Shown here: piece after piece, positions 49,258-63,100 of the stretch
Position numbering within the stretch: position 1 is the first letter of the stretch
How the letters are laid out: each line of letters starts with the position of its first letter
NCBI GenBank assembly: GCA_002633005.1
Contig: NMRA01000007.1
Span: 700,811-764,810 of the forward strand
DNA length: 64,000 nt
Reading direction: 5' to 3'
DNA from: Phoronis australis
Lineage: Eukaryota > Phoronida > Phoronidae
The notes under the pieces: model-generated
Told to the model about the DNA's origin: nothing
Databases searched by the model: none
Seen by the model: the letters and a program-made list of their open reading frames with translations, nothing else
Translations under genes and position numbers: made by a program

Positions 49258-52200
49258 TCATGAATTCGCAATCGGCTCAGAGTCTGTTCGCGTGTCTACG
49301 TTTACGTCGTCGATGTCTGATGCAGGACTCGAAGGCGCAGCACTCGCAGGACTGGCAGGATCTGCAAGAGATTCGCGTTCAAATGAACTTGAAGCGTCTT
49401 CTGTTCTTGGCTGTGTTACTGTCGATGACTTGGCTGAAATATAGAAATTAAATGAGCCGTTAAAATTATCAATTATTGTCTAAACAATGACAGGATTCAA
49501 CACTTGAACATGACGCTCTTTTTATGTACTTCCCGAAATGAAGTGAAGACTGGAGGTGTGCTCCGTCCCGTGAGATTGTTGCGAGTTTTGTAAGGCCACG
49601 CCAGACCACGTAAAATAACGCGAGTGTCAGGTACTTAGTCGCGACTAAGCTTAGGACCTTACTGACGTAGCAGAGAGCGTAGTCTAACAAAGTGGCCACT
49701 ACAGTCGACAGGCTGGAATTTGAAAGTTCACCAATCTCTGGCCACGAGGGGGCACGCAAGTGTATTTACTGCAATGCCGTTTACTCTCGCAGTAGGCCCA
49801 GTCTGTTTGGATTCTCATCGTTAAACAAGCTAGTCGGAAACCAGCCAGTGCAAGGGTTAGTGAAATTCAGAATGCTTGAGATGGTGTAGCAATTCATTTT
49901 GTAAACGCAGGTGGACTGCCCGGACCATCTCTCTAAACGTAACCAAGAGCACAGCGCTGGTGTAGCAAGAAATTTGACGTTGTGAATTGACCACGTGGAT
50001 TACTTTAACGTTGAAAATCACACCGTGCCGTATTTAACGGTTTCTAAACTTAATGTTAAGTACCAAGTGAACAGGTAGCTCGCTTATAACGTTAAAAAGC
50101 AAAACGAATATTCCTTTGCTCGCGCACAGACCAACCCTGCTCCGACACATTATTTTTGGCCGGCGAATGCTATTTTATACTGACTACGCTGATGACGAAG
50201 GACAAAAATTTAGTAGGCGATGCTTGCTTTAGTAGTTGGTGATACGAAACCGTTAAAATGATCTTGCTGAAAAGTTTTCAACCACTGTCGGATCGTTTCT
50301 TCCGGATGGAGAATTCTCCACATAAATTTAGACCCCGTTGAAAGAAACACCCGGGGTCGTTTTTCAACGCAGAAATTTGATCTATGGAGTCATTTTTTTT
50401 CACGGGATCAAAATTCATTGCTTCGCGACATCCTAGATCCGTCAGTGCACATAACGGTCCAACGGTCACCATGGCCGATTTGCTTTATTGTCCATTAGAA
50501 GAACAGATGGAACTTAGCAGTAAGTATTTTACATACCCACGTCACTTATGTTTTCATCACGAGTTAAAACGTGAAACTCACTTCCTCAACAATCTGAAAG
50601 CAAACAATCGCTTACCTTTCGAAGCGCCATCTTGTGACCTCTTGGCGGCTTCTTGTTGTTCTCGCTTTTGTTTCCTCCATTTGGCACGGCGATTTTTGAA
50701 CCACACCTGAACGACAATACACACAGTAAGCGCAGGCAACACACTTGGGTTTGTTCTAGAATTTTGTAACATTTATCGCACCGTGTTTAATGCGAGCTGG
50801 TTTTGGCACTGAATATGCCCAAAGGCAATTGGATATATAAACCCCGGCGCGTTCCGTCCAAGGAAGCAAATTTCATTGAGACAACTTACCGTTGTAAAAT
50901 AGGTCTCAACTTGATTCTAGCTTAAGATTTCTGGGTTTGCAAAGACTTGACAATTCGTTATATCCTGAGACCATGTCCGCTGCATAACAGCGACACCTAG
51001 TGACAAGCCAGCTTGTAGAGCCTTGTCTCGAGCAATAACGAAATGACAATTCTTTCGAAGCCATGAAATCGCTTAAATTTGACAAAGGCACAATTTAAGA
51101 CCAATTTCATTATGATACGTAGTCTAGATCAAAATTTATTTTTGTAATGGGAAGGCGGGTGTATAGCGAGGCGGGTGTATAGCGAGGCGGGTGTATAGCG
51201 TGGCGGGTGTATAGCCGCTTCAAGTTGTCAACACTAAAAATTGTCATTTGAAATCGAACTTTACTCGCTTCCAGCTGATTCCGGTCCCCGCATTTTAGTT
51301 TGACGTCGCGCATTTTCCAGTCTGTTGGCAAACTTGACACTTGTGCGCATGATTTTTTATGGCACTTGAATTCAAGCCCTAGTCATTTTGACATTTCGTT
51401 TACAGCCAATGGTGGTATAGTCAGAAACGCGAAAAGGATAAGAAATCGTAATCATGTTATGTCGATGAAGATCACTACATATTTGTTTACGAAGTCATTT
51501 CTATTGACATGACGACTTAGTGAACTCATACTTTTAAAGTATAAACGAATAAAAGGGGCGGGTCAGTGCGCGTTCTGGTCGATTGATCCAACTATTTCTT
51601 TTGAATTCATGATCCTTACAACTCGGGCTTATGTGGTCGAAAACAACGACTGTTGTACCGAAAGACCAAGAAAATGAAAGGAAACTGGTGTCAAAATACG
51701 TGGATTAAAAATTCGCTATTGTCCTTAATGTGTTTATCTATTTGAGTTGTGCTAAACGGGGTGACGGCTTGTTAATAAAGGGGTTTAATAATGTGACCTG
51801 ATACAGGTGTGCAAAACGAACTGAAGTAACGAGGGTCAAAGTTGACACATGTGACAGGTTTAGAGATTGAAATTCCCTTCAGGATATTAAATGTCCAAAA
51901 TTGATGTTCAATTTATATATCCTTAATTTTTATTTTACAGATTTATTCACCTTGTCGAGTTTTAGCAGGAAACGATATATTTTCAGGACACGGTACGATC
52001 TTGACACAATCCATGTTCACTATTTTATGGAACAGGATTCTCTGAAGGCAAAAAGCGTATATTAATACAAAATCTGTCGCATTGGGTTCCAGAGACCTTT
52101 TAGTATTGTCGTTGGAAATGGGTCGACCTTGCGGAACGTTTGCGTTTAATTTGGTTGGTATACTTGTTCACTTAATATTTTCTAGAAGGTAACAAATTTG

Positions 52201-55057
52201 TCAATTAAACTAATTCGCTTACTGTAAGACTGGGTAATTTTAATAAAAAAATATTAAACCATGCGATAATACTTATTTGGCACAACAACCGAGACTAATA
52301 TCACACCCATAATTTTAAAGACACGTATAACATTAGTTATAGTGTATAATCTCGTAGGCTTGGGAGCGGAGTTTATCCAATATACCAATTGATGATGAAA
52401 TGTCATTTTATTTTCTTTCTAGAATACGATTCTACTTCATTTGTGAACAGTTTCAAGATTAAAATTAACGTCTTTATGACGACATTGGTGACGAAACAAG
52501 TGATCTCGGTGTAATATAAACTTAATTGGGATACCAAATTTTCACAATTGTCCATTCAATGAGCTAAATTATACGCTAGGCAAATAAGAATAACTATTTG
52601 TAATATATCAAATTATTAAAAGCTGTGATACGCTATACTATGAGTTGATTAACAACGACCACTGGGATATATCGTTACACGTAAATAAAAAGTTTCTAAT
52701 GAACTGACATTAAATATCCACTGAAAACTAATTTTTGTTCAAATCTCAAGATTTAAAATTCTTATATTTAGCATGGTTAGATTTTTAGTTAAATTCCGAC
52801 AAATCCAGCCGGCGACATGTCTATTGAATTACGTGTGATTATTTACGCTGGCGTAGTGATCAAGTCCTACGGCCACGTTCATGTCAGGTGGAATCTCACG
52901 GGACACTTGCCGAAGATGGATTGAGTCTCATGTGGCGAAAATTGGAGAGCAGTTTGGAAATTGGGGAAATTTCATTCCGACCCAGTGACCACAACCGAAC
53001 ACCTCACTAACGGCCAGATCACTTCGTGTGTGTTTACTCATCAGATATTACCAAAATCGCTTTATCTACTTTAGAAATGATTAAATTGCTACTATGAAAT
53101 TTACATCAGCGCGTGTCGCACATCCATATACACGTGTAGGCTACAGTGAAGTTACAATACAATTTCTTATCCACCCTTTTAATAAACATGTCGTTAATTT
53201 TAATTGTTCGGTGCTTCCAAGCAGAAAGACGGTCTAGACGCTAAATACAATATTCCGGCTCAAGATGGCATCGGATTTCTCGGTTTTTAAAGGGCTTAAT
53301 TTCTGTGCTTAATTTAGGAGCAAAAAAGTCTGTGAGGAGAGCCTGAGAGCACAATTTAACCTTCTCAAGAGGCTATTAGATGGGGGAGGATTTAGGTGCA
53401 TACCAGTTTCCTGCGGTTAGGATTGGGTTTCCAAAAAATACGATTAGTGTCTTATTCGATTTAATCAGGTGTTAAATTTATAATGCCACCTTAATTGGTG
53501 TGTCATCAACTAATCAGATTAAATTGTGAGAGATATTACAGGACTATGTTCCCAAATCGACCGGTATTTCGAGAAATCCTGGTAATTGGTTTTTCCTGTC
53601 GTTTTCCTGGATTTTGACATTTTTCTAAGTGGTGATAGGCGTCCACGTTAACGAGTAATTACCTCCACTCTTTCCTCTTTCAGATCTACTTTCATGGCTA
53701 ATTCTTCGCGTAGTAACACATCGGGGTAATGCGTCTTGTGAAAAGTTGCCTCTAATTCTTCGAGCTGTTCTTCAGTGAATATAGTACGATGTCTGCGTTT
53801 GCGTTTGTGGCCAGCACGCGCAAGCTCCGGCGGTAAGAAACCAGGGAACGCAGAATACGCCGCTAGAAATGCAACAGACCATAATACAGTACACGTTCAA
53901 CATTTTCACAATGAATTTATTTCCGATCGTTTTATAATGCTGCATCTATAATATGAAAAAGACCCATCCACGTCCTATCTGATGTCCACTTTTTGTGTTT
54001 CGTTATTAATTCAACTTTCAGCAGTTCAGCTTAACCTGTGTAGTTCGTGAGTAAAATTTCCTACCAAGTCTTGGCAAACTATTTCCCGATCGCATTGTAC
54101 TTTAACAGGTTGCAACACAGACACAGATGTCGCCAAATAAGGACATATCAGTAATATCCAAAATGTAAGGAGTGAAGTCGACATCCAATCCACTTTGATT
54201 CCATTTTGGGTGGTCAGTAATATTTCTATGGTAATCAAGTTACGTGCAAAAGAAAAAAGGAAAATTCTGTCAAAAATTAAGTTCACGAAAGAACATGACT
54301 AAAGGGAGGTTCACGTAATTTAAATTACATCAATAACGATTTCATTTTTTTGCCTTAAGACCATTTTTACGCTTGTTTAATATGTACTTTAAATTTGTCT
54401 CGTTTTGTTCTATTTCGCTTCACAGGTGTATAACATGACTCAGTAACAATGAATTGAAACTAGTCTTTACACCGCTACATCGTCTTTCTCCTTCGTCAAA
54501 AGCTAACAGTGAAAAAGATCAAATAAACTAACTGTACAAGGCAAAACGGTGTGTTTCCGCCCACGAAGTCTCACATAACAAACACATCTAACCTCTTCAT
54601 TGTGTATAGTTATACAGTTCCGTGTTGTGTTATTGTTACATCGTGGAGGTAATGACGCACCTGAAGAGAAGGTGTTTCAATGAAAGTATATCACTAACTC
54701 GTTGTTTAGATTATACTAACACCCTAGATGTCATATGTTAAATTCAACGGTTAATACTGTGTCATTCATGAGGGTTTGATTTCAAAAGTACTGAAAAAAT
54801 GGACTGATACGCTACGTGCACGTCCAACACAGCAAAGGCAAAAAACACTGCAAAAATTACTTACTCAGAAAATCTTGTGGCGTGGCTGTTGGTATTGAAG
54901 GATACGGGAAGTACGGATTGGGTCTGTGATGCAGCAATGGTCTTGGAGCCAAAATGTTGTCGATGCTGAAGGCTGATGGTCCATGAGCCCCGAGCATTCC
55001 TGCAGCCGACACCGATTTCAACAATTCAGGCGAATAATAATACGGCAGATGCTGCAT
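49258..55057 (-). CDS. GSC: Goosecoid homeobox transcription factor (4 coding exons)
   Basis: Coding exons on the minus strand are 55057-54865, 53862-53663, 50706-50616 and 49433-49258 (TGA 49260-49258), with matching phases 1, 0, 1; the product is 219 residues. The ATG is supported by an in-frame TGA 48 nt upstream and no Met between. Residues 30-37 (FSIDNILA) are the goosecoid-type eh1 motif that recruits Groucho/TLE. Residues 86-145 are the homeodomain, with [29 protein letters not shown] and [12 protein letters not shown]; residue 135 is Lys at homeodomain position 50 (bicoid/goosecoid DNA specificity) and 136 the invariant Asn51. The intron after residue 131 falls between homeodomain positions 46 and 47, a conserved site in paired-like genes. 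The last exon gives a Ser/Pro-rich then acidic C-terminus ([10 protein letters not shown]). In animals goosecoid is a repressor in organiser, foregut and head patterning. The N-terminus before the eh1 motif ([15 protein letters not shown]) is longer than in vertebrate goosecoid. Confidence 0.96.
50850..51140 (+). mobile_element. 300-bp element with inverted ends, copy 1 (GSC intron 2)
   Basis: Shares CGTCCAAGGAAGCAAA, AGGTCTCAACTTG, GGACCATGTC-like GAGACCATGTCCG, CTTGTAGAGCC and TAGATCAAAATTT with 56055-56356 in the same orientation. GTAAAATAGGTCTCAA and TTAAGACCAATTTCAT are diverged inverted ends. Lies in intron 2 of goosecoid (50707-53662). Confidence 0.75.
51154..51217 (+). repeat. 4 x 16-bp minisatellite in GSC intron 2
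   Basis: GGCGGGTGTATAGCGA repeated at 51154, 51170, 51186 and 51202 with one or two substitutions, next to the element copy at 50850-51140. Confidence 0.95.
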
Positions 55058-56054
55058 AATGTCACCAACTGTGAAAAGTCTAGCGAATTTCCTTCGAATA
55101 TCTCACAAAAGTGGAACTGTGAACGATCTCGTCTGCACTTCACTGTAAGTAGTTCCTGTCGGCTGACATTGGTCTTGTCACAGGTGCTGTGTTGTCCGCT
55201 AAGACTCGTGGGTAAATGAGGCTGTGCGCTAACTTGCTAAACCTTTAAAGAATTACGATTTAACCAGTAGACACTACGTTATTTTTACAAGCTCTCTTCG
55301 TACGCTATTATATTGTTGCCGTTTAAATCCCAGCTTCTATTGTAACGAAGTTAAATACTCAAACAACGCTATAGAACGACACCGCACCAACACAATCCCC
55401 GCCTTTCAGTGAGAGTTTATTTAATTGTAGTTTAATAAAATTATCCACCTCCCGACCCATTAGCAAAGGAAAATAATCCATGTTTGCCCTATACAATTGT
55501 GGCCATAAGTCTTAACTAAATCGGCTTAGGCATTGTTAGCAATACACCAGTAGCAGAAAATCTATCTGTAACTATTGGACATTTGTTTTGATTGACAGTT
55601 TTGAGCAGCATCACCCGCCCACCGTCATTCACAGCCAATGTGTACACTACGCTTACTGTTAGTTAGTGTCAATATATGCTTCTTAGAAGGATTAGATCGC
55701 AGCCATTCTAAATGTCAAACACAAAATAGTATTATTAAGCCAAAACATATGTTTTTAAATCACGAATTTCTGTGTCTCGTTTATTTCCTCTTTTCCAGTT
55801 GTAGCGCTCATTTTAGTGTGATAACACGTAGATATCTCATCATTCTGTGGCGCCCATATTTATAGCGAGTTTCACAGAAAACGTTCGTTTACCTTGCCGA
55901 TAGCATGGATTGGATTCTCTCAGCTTAGCCGCCGACGACATGTTTGCACGCCGTGCCTTTCCTGCGCATGCGTCTGTATCGGTCCATCAGAGAGCTACAC
56001 GGAATCGCCTCAACAGTACAGAAGGCTCATTTTTACTTAAAGAGGCTGTAAACC
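55058..56054 (-). promoter_or_regulatory. GSC 5' flank
   Basis: Contains the GSC 5' UTR and, by position, its promoter. I see no clear TATA box at a fixed distance. Open frames here on the plus strand show no domain. Placed by position, not by motif. Confidence 0.3.
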
Positions 56055-56356
56055 CACGTTTAGTCCAAGGAAGCGAACTTTTAAATCAAGCCACTTGCTA
56101 CCATAAAATTGGTCTCAACTTGCTCCTTAATTCGATAAGCCGTGATTTTTGGTCTTGCAAAGAACATTTTGCTATTGCTCAGGACCATGTCGGCGAATAT
56201 GACACGCCGTGACAAGTCGACTTGTAGAGCCTGACTGGTCTCAGTGAATAACGAACTGATAGTTCTTTCGAAGCCTGAAATCATTTCTTATTTGACTACG
56301 CACCAATCTGAGACCAATTTTATAACCGGAAGTGGTCTACATCAAAATTTGTTTTT
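56055..56356 (+). mobile_element. 300-bp element with inverted ends, copy 2 (upstream of GSC)
   Basis: Inverted ends CCATAAAATTGGTCTCAACT (56101) and, reverse complemented, CCGGTTATAAAATTGGTCTC (to 56329). Internal CTTGTAGAGCCTGACTGGTC and TTCTTTCGAAGCCTGAAATC match copy 1. The homologous stretch continues outward past the inverted ends on both sides. No frame. Confidence 0.75.
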
Positions 56357-56694
56357 CCCATAGAAGACTGGTGTAAAGACGTTTCCAGAGCGGGACACTA
56401 AACCCTGTTACGGCGACGTCTCCAACCTTGGTCGTGATAAGTCCCTTGAGAGTTAAAGGCGTTATTCAGTAATGAGATAGTGTCAGAAAGTGGATCTCGT
56501 AGTTCGAAGTGGTTGGGGATTGTCTGCAGCAGCCCAAAACTTCAGTCACGTTTACCCATTTGGTGTGTTTAAATTAGTTCAAAACTTTTGAGGTCTGATA
56601 AAAGTTGTAGAGCATTACTTTAATTGAATTTTTATAAATGATCTAGTCGCTAATTAAAAGTATTCAAATGAATCAAAACACTCACTTCATGGTG

Positions 56695-56704
56695 TGCACG
56701 CACG

Positions 56705-56754
<50 letters not shown>

Positions 56755-57058
56755 TATATACATATACACATACATATGATATACATATAAATACATTCAT
56801 GCATACATACATACATACATGCATGCATACATGCATGCATACATGCATACATACATACATACATGCATGCATACATACATGCATGCATACATACATGCAT
56901 GCACACACACACATACACACACATTTAGATAGATAGACAGACAGACAGACGGACATACATACATACATACATACATATGATATACATATACATACATTCA
57001 TGCATACATACATACATACATGCATACATACATGCATGCATACATACATACATGCACG

Positions 57059-57089
<31 letters not shown>

Positions 57090-57150
57090 ACACATTTAGA
57101 TAGACAAACAGACAGACAGACAGGCAGACGGACATACATACATACATACA
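56695..57150 (+). repeat. Duplicated compound microsatellite (CA, CATA, CATG, CAGA)
   Basis: Two blocks share the same order: CATTCATGCATACATACATA, then CA-rich, then ACACACATTTAGATAGA, then CAGACAGACAGAC and GGACATACATACATA. Block 1 is about 56790-56973 with a long (CA)n before it; block 2 is about 56995-57150. Open frames of Met/Cys/Val/Tyr or His/Thr are artefacts. Confidence 0.95.
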
Positions 57151-60100
57151 TGGGACAGCCCCTTCCCCCACTCCTATGGCCTACTAGGGAAGCTCGGATG
57201 AATGCGCTTTTATGAGAAACACTTAAATAAAAATGAAAAAATGCCTTATTTAAGATACAAGACCATGGGCCTAAAATACGCGCACCTGTGCCATTATTGA
57301 AATTAATGCATTAAAAAGAATTTTCTCTAAGCTTCTTTAAATATTTCTAATAGTATAAAAATTGAATGTACACTCACATCAACCATTTTGTATAGGGTGA
57401 GCCAATTTTCACTTGCGTAGTATTTTAGAAGTTTGCGCTTCTGTTTTACGGATTTCTTTCATTTGCAAGCACACGTGCACAATGCCGGACATAAGCATAT
57501 CGTCACATAAAGGCGTATGAGCTTAGTATGCCCATATACGACAACTGTTTTTTTTATATCAACAATAAACTGTTGGTCACGTTACTTTTTGTGCATTTCA
57601 CGAACTTCTGAAAGTATACCCGAAACGATGACTTAAAGTAGCTGTGATTCCCGATTCACCGGGAGTGCGACGTGCGTACATCCGACGCCAGAAGCTCCCC
57701 AAAAATCAAATCACGTGAAAGTACATGAGCGAAAGACGAGTATGCACGAGAGCTTAAAAAGCGTAGTCTAGTAAAATGGCGGCCATTGAAGTGACTGGTC
57801 GGTGAGCTAGGAGGGTTGATTATGGATCATGATTCATTTTGTCCGCTCTACAAGTGACGAATTCTAGCCGCAAGTGCGAGTGTCTTGGGTCTAGGGAAAA
57901 CACCCCAGGTGTAGCTCCCAACCTTTCCTATATTCAATCACGTGGGCACTCACAGGCGCTGATTAGTTAAATCCTCTTAAGTTTTTGTCAATCAACAATA
58001 AAATTATTGCGCGCAGTAATCAACACTTCACGGCTTATTTACATATCGTGTAAAACGATCCATGGTCCGGACAATATAATCCGGCTGAAGATTTTAAAAG
58101 TGTATTAATACGTCCGTGTCATTATACTCAAGCAAAATACCACGGGAGAAGCCCTGCAATAGAATCGCGATAAGTCCCCTAATACAAACAAATCTCGTGT
58201 TGAATACGCTGTGACATTTGACCAGCAAGTTTGACTAGGAATAAAAAGTCTTCGACAGGTGAAATTTGCACTCAAGGACTGGGTACCAGGGTGTAGGAAT
58301 TGCCTCATCGTCGTTTGCAAATTCTTTAATAGATCACAACGGAAATGTGCAGGGCTTAAAATAATCGGAATTCGCAGTCTTCACTGAAAGTAGTGCGACT
58401 TGCTTTTGTGTTGCGGGGATTATTTCGAGTAAGGTTTTATCCGGGAATCCGTAAAATCGCGAAATATTTTAAGAGTTACAAAGTTTCGCCAGTTTGTAAA
58501 CACTTTTGAGAGAATCGATTAAATTGATAAAGCGCAGGTGCATAAGGGCGGAAGAATGACTTTCTGAGAGATGTTGACTGTTACTGTTTGTATTGTTTGC
58601 ACGGGAGACGGTCTTCTACGACGTAGAAGGATCATTTAATTTATTGTAGAGTTGAGCATAGTCGCGAAAAAAGAAACAAAAAAAAATAAACTTATTTTCT
58701 CATTTCCAAATTCTCTGGGTGGGTACAAACCTTTTCTTGGTCACTAAAAGACAAGAACATGCTTTACCTCTCCGTAAAATTAAAACTGATACGAATAATT
58801 AAACCAAACTCCATTTTACTTCACTAAATCTGCATGTCATCACCGTGTTGAAGTATCTGCATTCTCGTTCATTGAAAAGACTATTTAGGGATGAAATGTT
58901 GACTATTAACCTTTAATTTACCGTTTTCAGATTCTGGAATTGTACGTTGGAACACGTGGATAATTTGTTCTTAAAAGTGGATTAAATTGTTCATACGTGT
59001 TAAAGCAGCATTAACTCGCGCTTTCTGTCAAAATAGCACAAGATTTTGCTTTAGACCACGCCTTCACCTGAAGGTTTACGAGCTTCGTTTGAAGAAATAA
59101 CGAAATCATGTCTAAACTCAGTTTAGGAATTACATAAGAGCAGTTGTATAACGGTAAGTAACCGAAATCAAACCTTGTTTTTGACAGAAAGCTCGGGTTT
59201 GAGACTCCCTTTAATTAGAGAGATTTAAAAGCAAATTTCAATTTTCCACTAAATACTGGATAATTTTCTGTTAAGACATCCAGGTATGGTAAATCAAGTT
59301 CCCGCCACCCATTGCGCTGTGTACGGCTAGTCCCAGGTGTTAAACTCTCCAGATTATCCCTGGCTCACGGGGATTTTGGTCTAATTCACCAAGATAAACA
59401 TCAATGAATAACCGAGGGCTGAATCAATTAATGCGTTAAAACGTGTTTGTTTTGAGATTTGTCCGTTTAGTACACAGAATTCCCATAAGAAAACACCACA
59501 ATATCTGGCAGGTATTATTTCTGATAGACCACTGATATCATGGCGTATCTTCAGTTTTGTGCGCGAGAATTCGAGCATGAATATTTTAGCATAAAATATA
59601 TGTGTTTAGCGCCTGTCAAACCCCTGCACGTAATGTTGTTTAGTTAAGTCGCTTAATTCCAGAAGCTTGTTTAGATTGATGGTTGTATCACAGAAGCTCC
59701 ATTTAATGTGTCGATTAAACGTTATCAAAATAAATTAATACGTCACTGTTTTACGATACACCATACTAACATTGTTATCAAAGTTTCAGTCAAGTTTTCC
59801 AATTATAGTTTTGCACTCAATTACTCCGATGTTTAATTGTTCAATATGAATATGTATTAAACTATTAATGACAAAATAAACACGTCAGCAAGAAATGACT
59901 GGTTCAAGAGACGATATTCGCTAATTGTACTTGGGCAGAATATGACAAGTAGTCTAATAGTGCGATCAACTATTATGTTTTCTAATTGACGTAATGAAAT
60001 GGAAGATTTGCAGTAATCTTCAATTAGGACCATTTCCGCTCTCGACGTTGGTACCAACAATATTCCATATTTGTCAATGTATCGCTTTGGAAATGAACAC

Positions 60101-63100
60101 GTTACGCTCTTAGTTTTCTGTTGTTTGTAGGTGACTTACGTCAATAGCTTGTTCAGGACTGCGTTTCCAGACGCAAGACGTTAGCCATCGCCATATTTGC
60201 GTTATATAACAAATAGGTTTGTTCACCTGTCGGCAGATTTTGTGACAGTAATTTAACGACATTCTCGCCCCGTTACCTTCTGCCGACGATCTGCCACCGT
60301 TGTCCCCAATCCATCCATCGTGCCTCCGTTAGCCTACGCGTCTCTTTCCCTAAAACATAGTAGTGTTCAGAGGTCTTCTCCAATATCACCATGAAGAAAT
60401 ACCAACATTTGGCACGCGTCGCCTTATAAATATATTAATTTCAGTGCACGTGCTTTTCACTGTCTAGTAAATGGCATTTTATGTGTAGGTCTACTTTTAA
60501 AATCCTTCCCAGGGAACTTCATTAGGTTTGTGTTGACGAGCGTCGTCTGCGCGTGTGACGGGGACTTTTCTCACTGACCCTGATACGAAACATAAAAGAA
60601 TCCCTCACCTTACGATATTGTTTAACGTAAAAACTACAAATTCCCATAGGAATTAAATGCTCGTTGAATTATACCGGAACAGAGGCCACTTTTTATAGTA
60701 AACAAGTAAATAACTTTGTCATCTCTTGTTAACTGTCTCCCACATAAGTGCGGTACTATTATACAAATGCTATTGTCAGTTTATTCAATCTGGTGTTTTC
60801 AAAACTAACTGAGCCCTCTATTGTACAAAGCTTCCAAAGAAAACTGTGAGCAATAGTCACGAATACAATTAGCGCACGGTTTCGCCCGGAAGCGCGCACA
60901 AGTCAATTCGTTGACTTTCGCCTTTTGTTTGGGGCCGATAAAAAGACACGATGACGTTTTAAACAAAACTTGTGGCCAGCTGGACATAGGCTATGGAGTC
61001 TGAGACAAGCAAACTGTGTATACTTATTCAGTCACACAAAAACTACCAAAAGTTGGACAAAATATCACTGACTCTACGTAGGTAAAAAAAACTTTTTCTA
61101 ATATTTGCAAAAACCATTGCAAAAAAGCCTTAAGCAACGTAATCGCCGAGAAAAATGATATTTTACAATTATTCTCATCGTGGATTCGCACATGTAACCC
61201 TCACTCAATCGCACTAGCTAAAAGACCATCGAGAGTGGCTTTGATTTTAGCGAATGTCCAGAAAACATCAGTGGGAATTGGCGATTTGTAAATAAAAATT
61301 ACAAAAACAACGGATTTTATTGTTTTATAGTTCTGGTCAAAGCCAATAAGTTTGAAAATTTTATCCCATCCATCAAGAATCCCAAATGCGTTTTTCGGCC
61401 GTAAAACGCTACGTCCTTATAACGACGTTGTCATATTTCAAAGTCTAATTTATGTTCACTGTGAAAAATGAGTATCATTAAGAGGTAACATTTCGTGAAT
61501 GTCAACCCTGTATTTTTAATATTAATTTCCCATAATTATGTTATTCACTGTAACCCAACTGTGGAGTGCATTTTGTGGGTATTGTGTGGCAACTTCGAGA
61601 AACTTGACAAAATCTCAAGATGAAGGGGCATTATTTTATCAAATTAAATTGTATTTAAATTTGAAGTTTTATTGGAAGCGAAAACAGTATTTTTTAAATT
61701 GTTTTTAATCTCTCTCACCGCAAACAAGAAATCAAGAAGGTGCTCGCTAGAAATTTGTCCGCACGTGACGAACAAAGGTTTTGGTGAAAAATATATTTTT
61801 AATGCGTTTCGAAGTACATGTGTATATAGGAGAACAAACGTTTGTTCGTCCTATAACATTGAAACCTCAACCTTTTCAAGCGGGTGACGTATGTTGAATA
61901 CTTTATATGCGAGAAAACCTTTGGATGGTGCCTGACGTTTCCAATGAATGAACTTATATAACGTATCCCCACTTCTTTCAAATTTGCATTAATTTCTTAA
62001 AGAACTAATTCAATAAAAACATTGCCATGTTTTAAAGCGGATGCAGATACGAGCAAGGCGACGTAGTAAAACACGCCAATAAGATAATGACGTAATCGGT
62101 TAATTAAACGGTATCAGTTCTTTGTAAAATGTACTGTTTCGTTAATTCCTCTTATACAGCGAACATGACATTTCACTTTCCTTAGCTAAATGTCTTATCA
62201 GCGATTATCCGTTTTAGAAAGTCTTAGATAATCCCGCAGTTTGATCAATACCCCGCTTGCATATTCGAAATCTTGGCGTTCTACCTTCGCACTTCCAGTT
62301 CGTTTCTTAGGAAATTGTTTCGTTTTGATTTCAATATGGTATTAAATTATCTTCTTGCTAGCTCAGAAGACAGGAGGTCTATGAATAGCAAATATATAAT
62401 AAAAGTGGTATGTGTTGTTTGTCTGTTATAGTCTGACATGAAATGCATTATGAAGAAAACTTGTGGCTATACTTATATAGAAAATTTATGTGTAAACATG
62501 TCTTCGTTTAGTATTTCACATACATTTGATTTTATTTAACAAAGTGCATTCTCACTTAGAAAATCATTCAGCCATCTGAAAAATACAATCGTGGACGCTC
62601 ACATAGGCGGGTTTGCCGCTTTTAACTTTCCGCAGTAGCCTTGCCCCATTCGTTTGCGGTCTAGGCACGTTCTCGCCTGATTTTGTCTAATTTATACTCA
62701 AATACATGTTAATGGAATCATCTTTAAATTAATGGATTGACTGTCTAAATATTTTTAGAAAAAGTATCCATTTAATACCAGCATCCTGTATTGTTCGCGT
62801 AATTATTGATTAATTACCGTTGAAAATCGGATAATTTGCCGCATATGTTGACAATCGTGTTCCAAGCAAGTATTCATGAAAGACGCCGCCTATTGAGTTT
62901 TCTTAACAGTATTTGAAGAGAAATGATAAATATTTAAGTACACGGACTAAATTTATATGCATGTATATATTGCCCATGGATTGACAAAATCGCGTGTAAA
63001 TGTTACTGGCAGACGTCTCATGTCCCAAAATATAATTTTGTAAACAATCATGAATTAGTGGTTTCATTTCTAATTATCTGTGATACTTTCACCAAAGTAA

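Noticed and set aside
50578-50772. 64-codon frame taken as a separate homeobox gene
   Set aside because: It is exon 3 of goosecoid (helix 3 of the homeodomain) plus flanking intron.
56682-57215. Frames of up to 154 codons rich in Cys, Met, Val and Tyr, or in His and Thr
   Set aside because: Direct translation of CATA/CATG/CA microsatellites.
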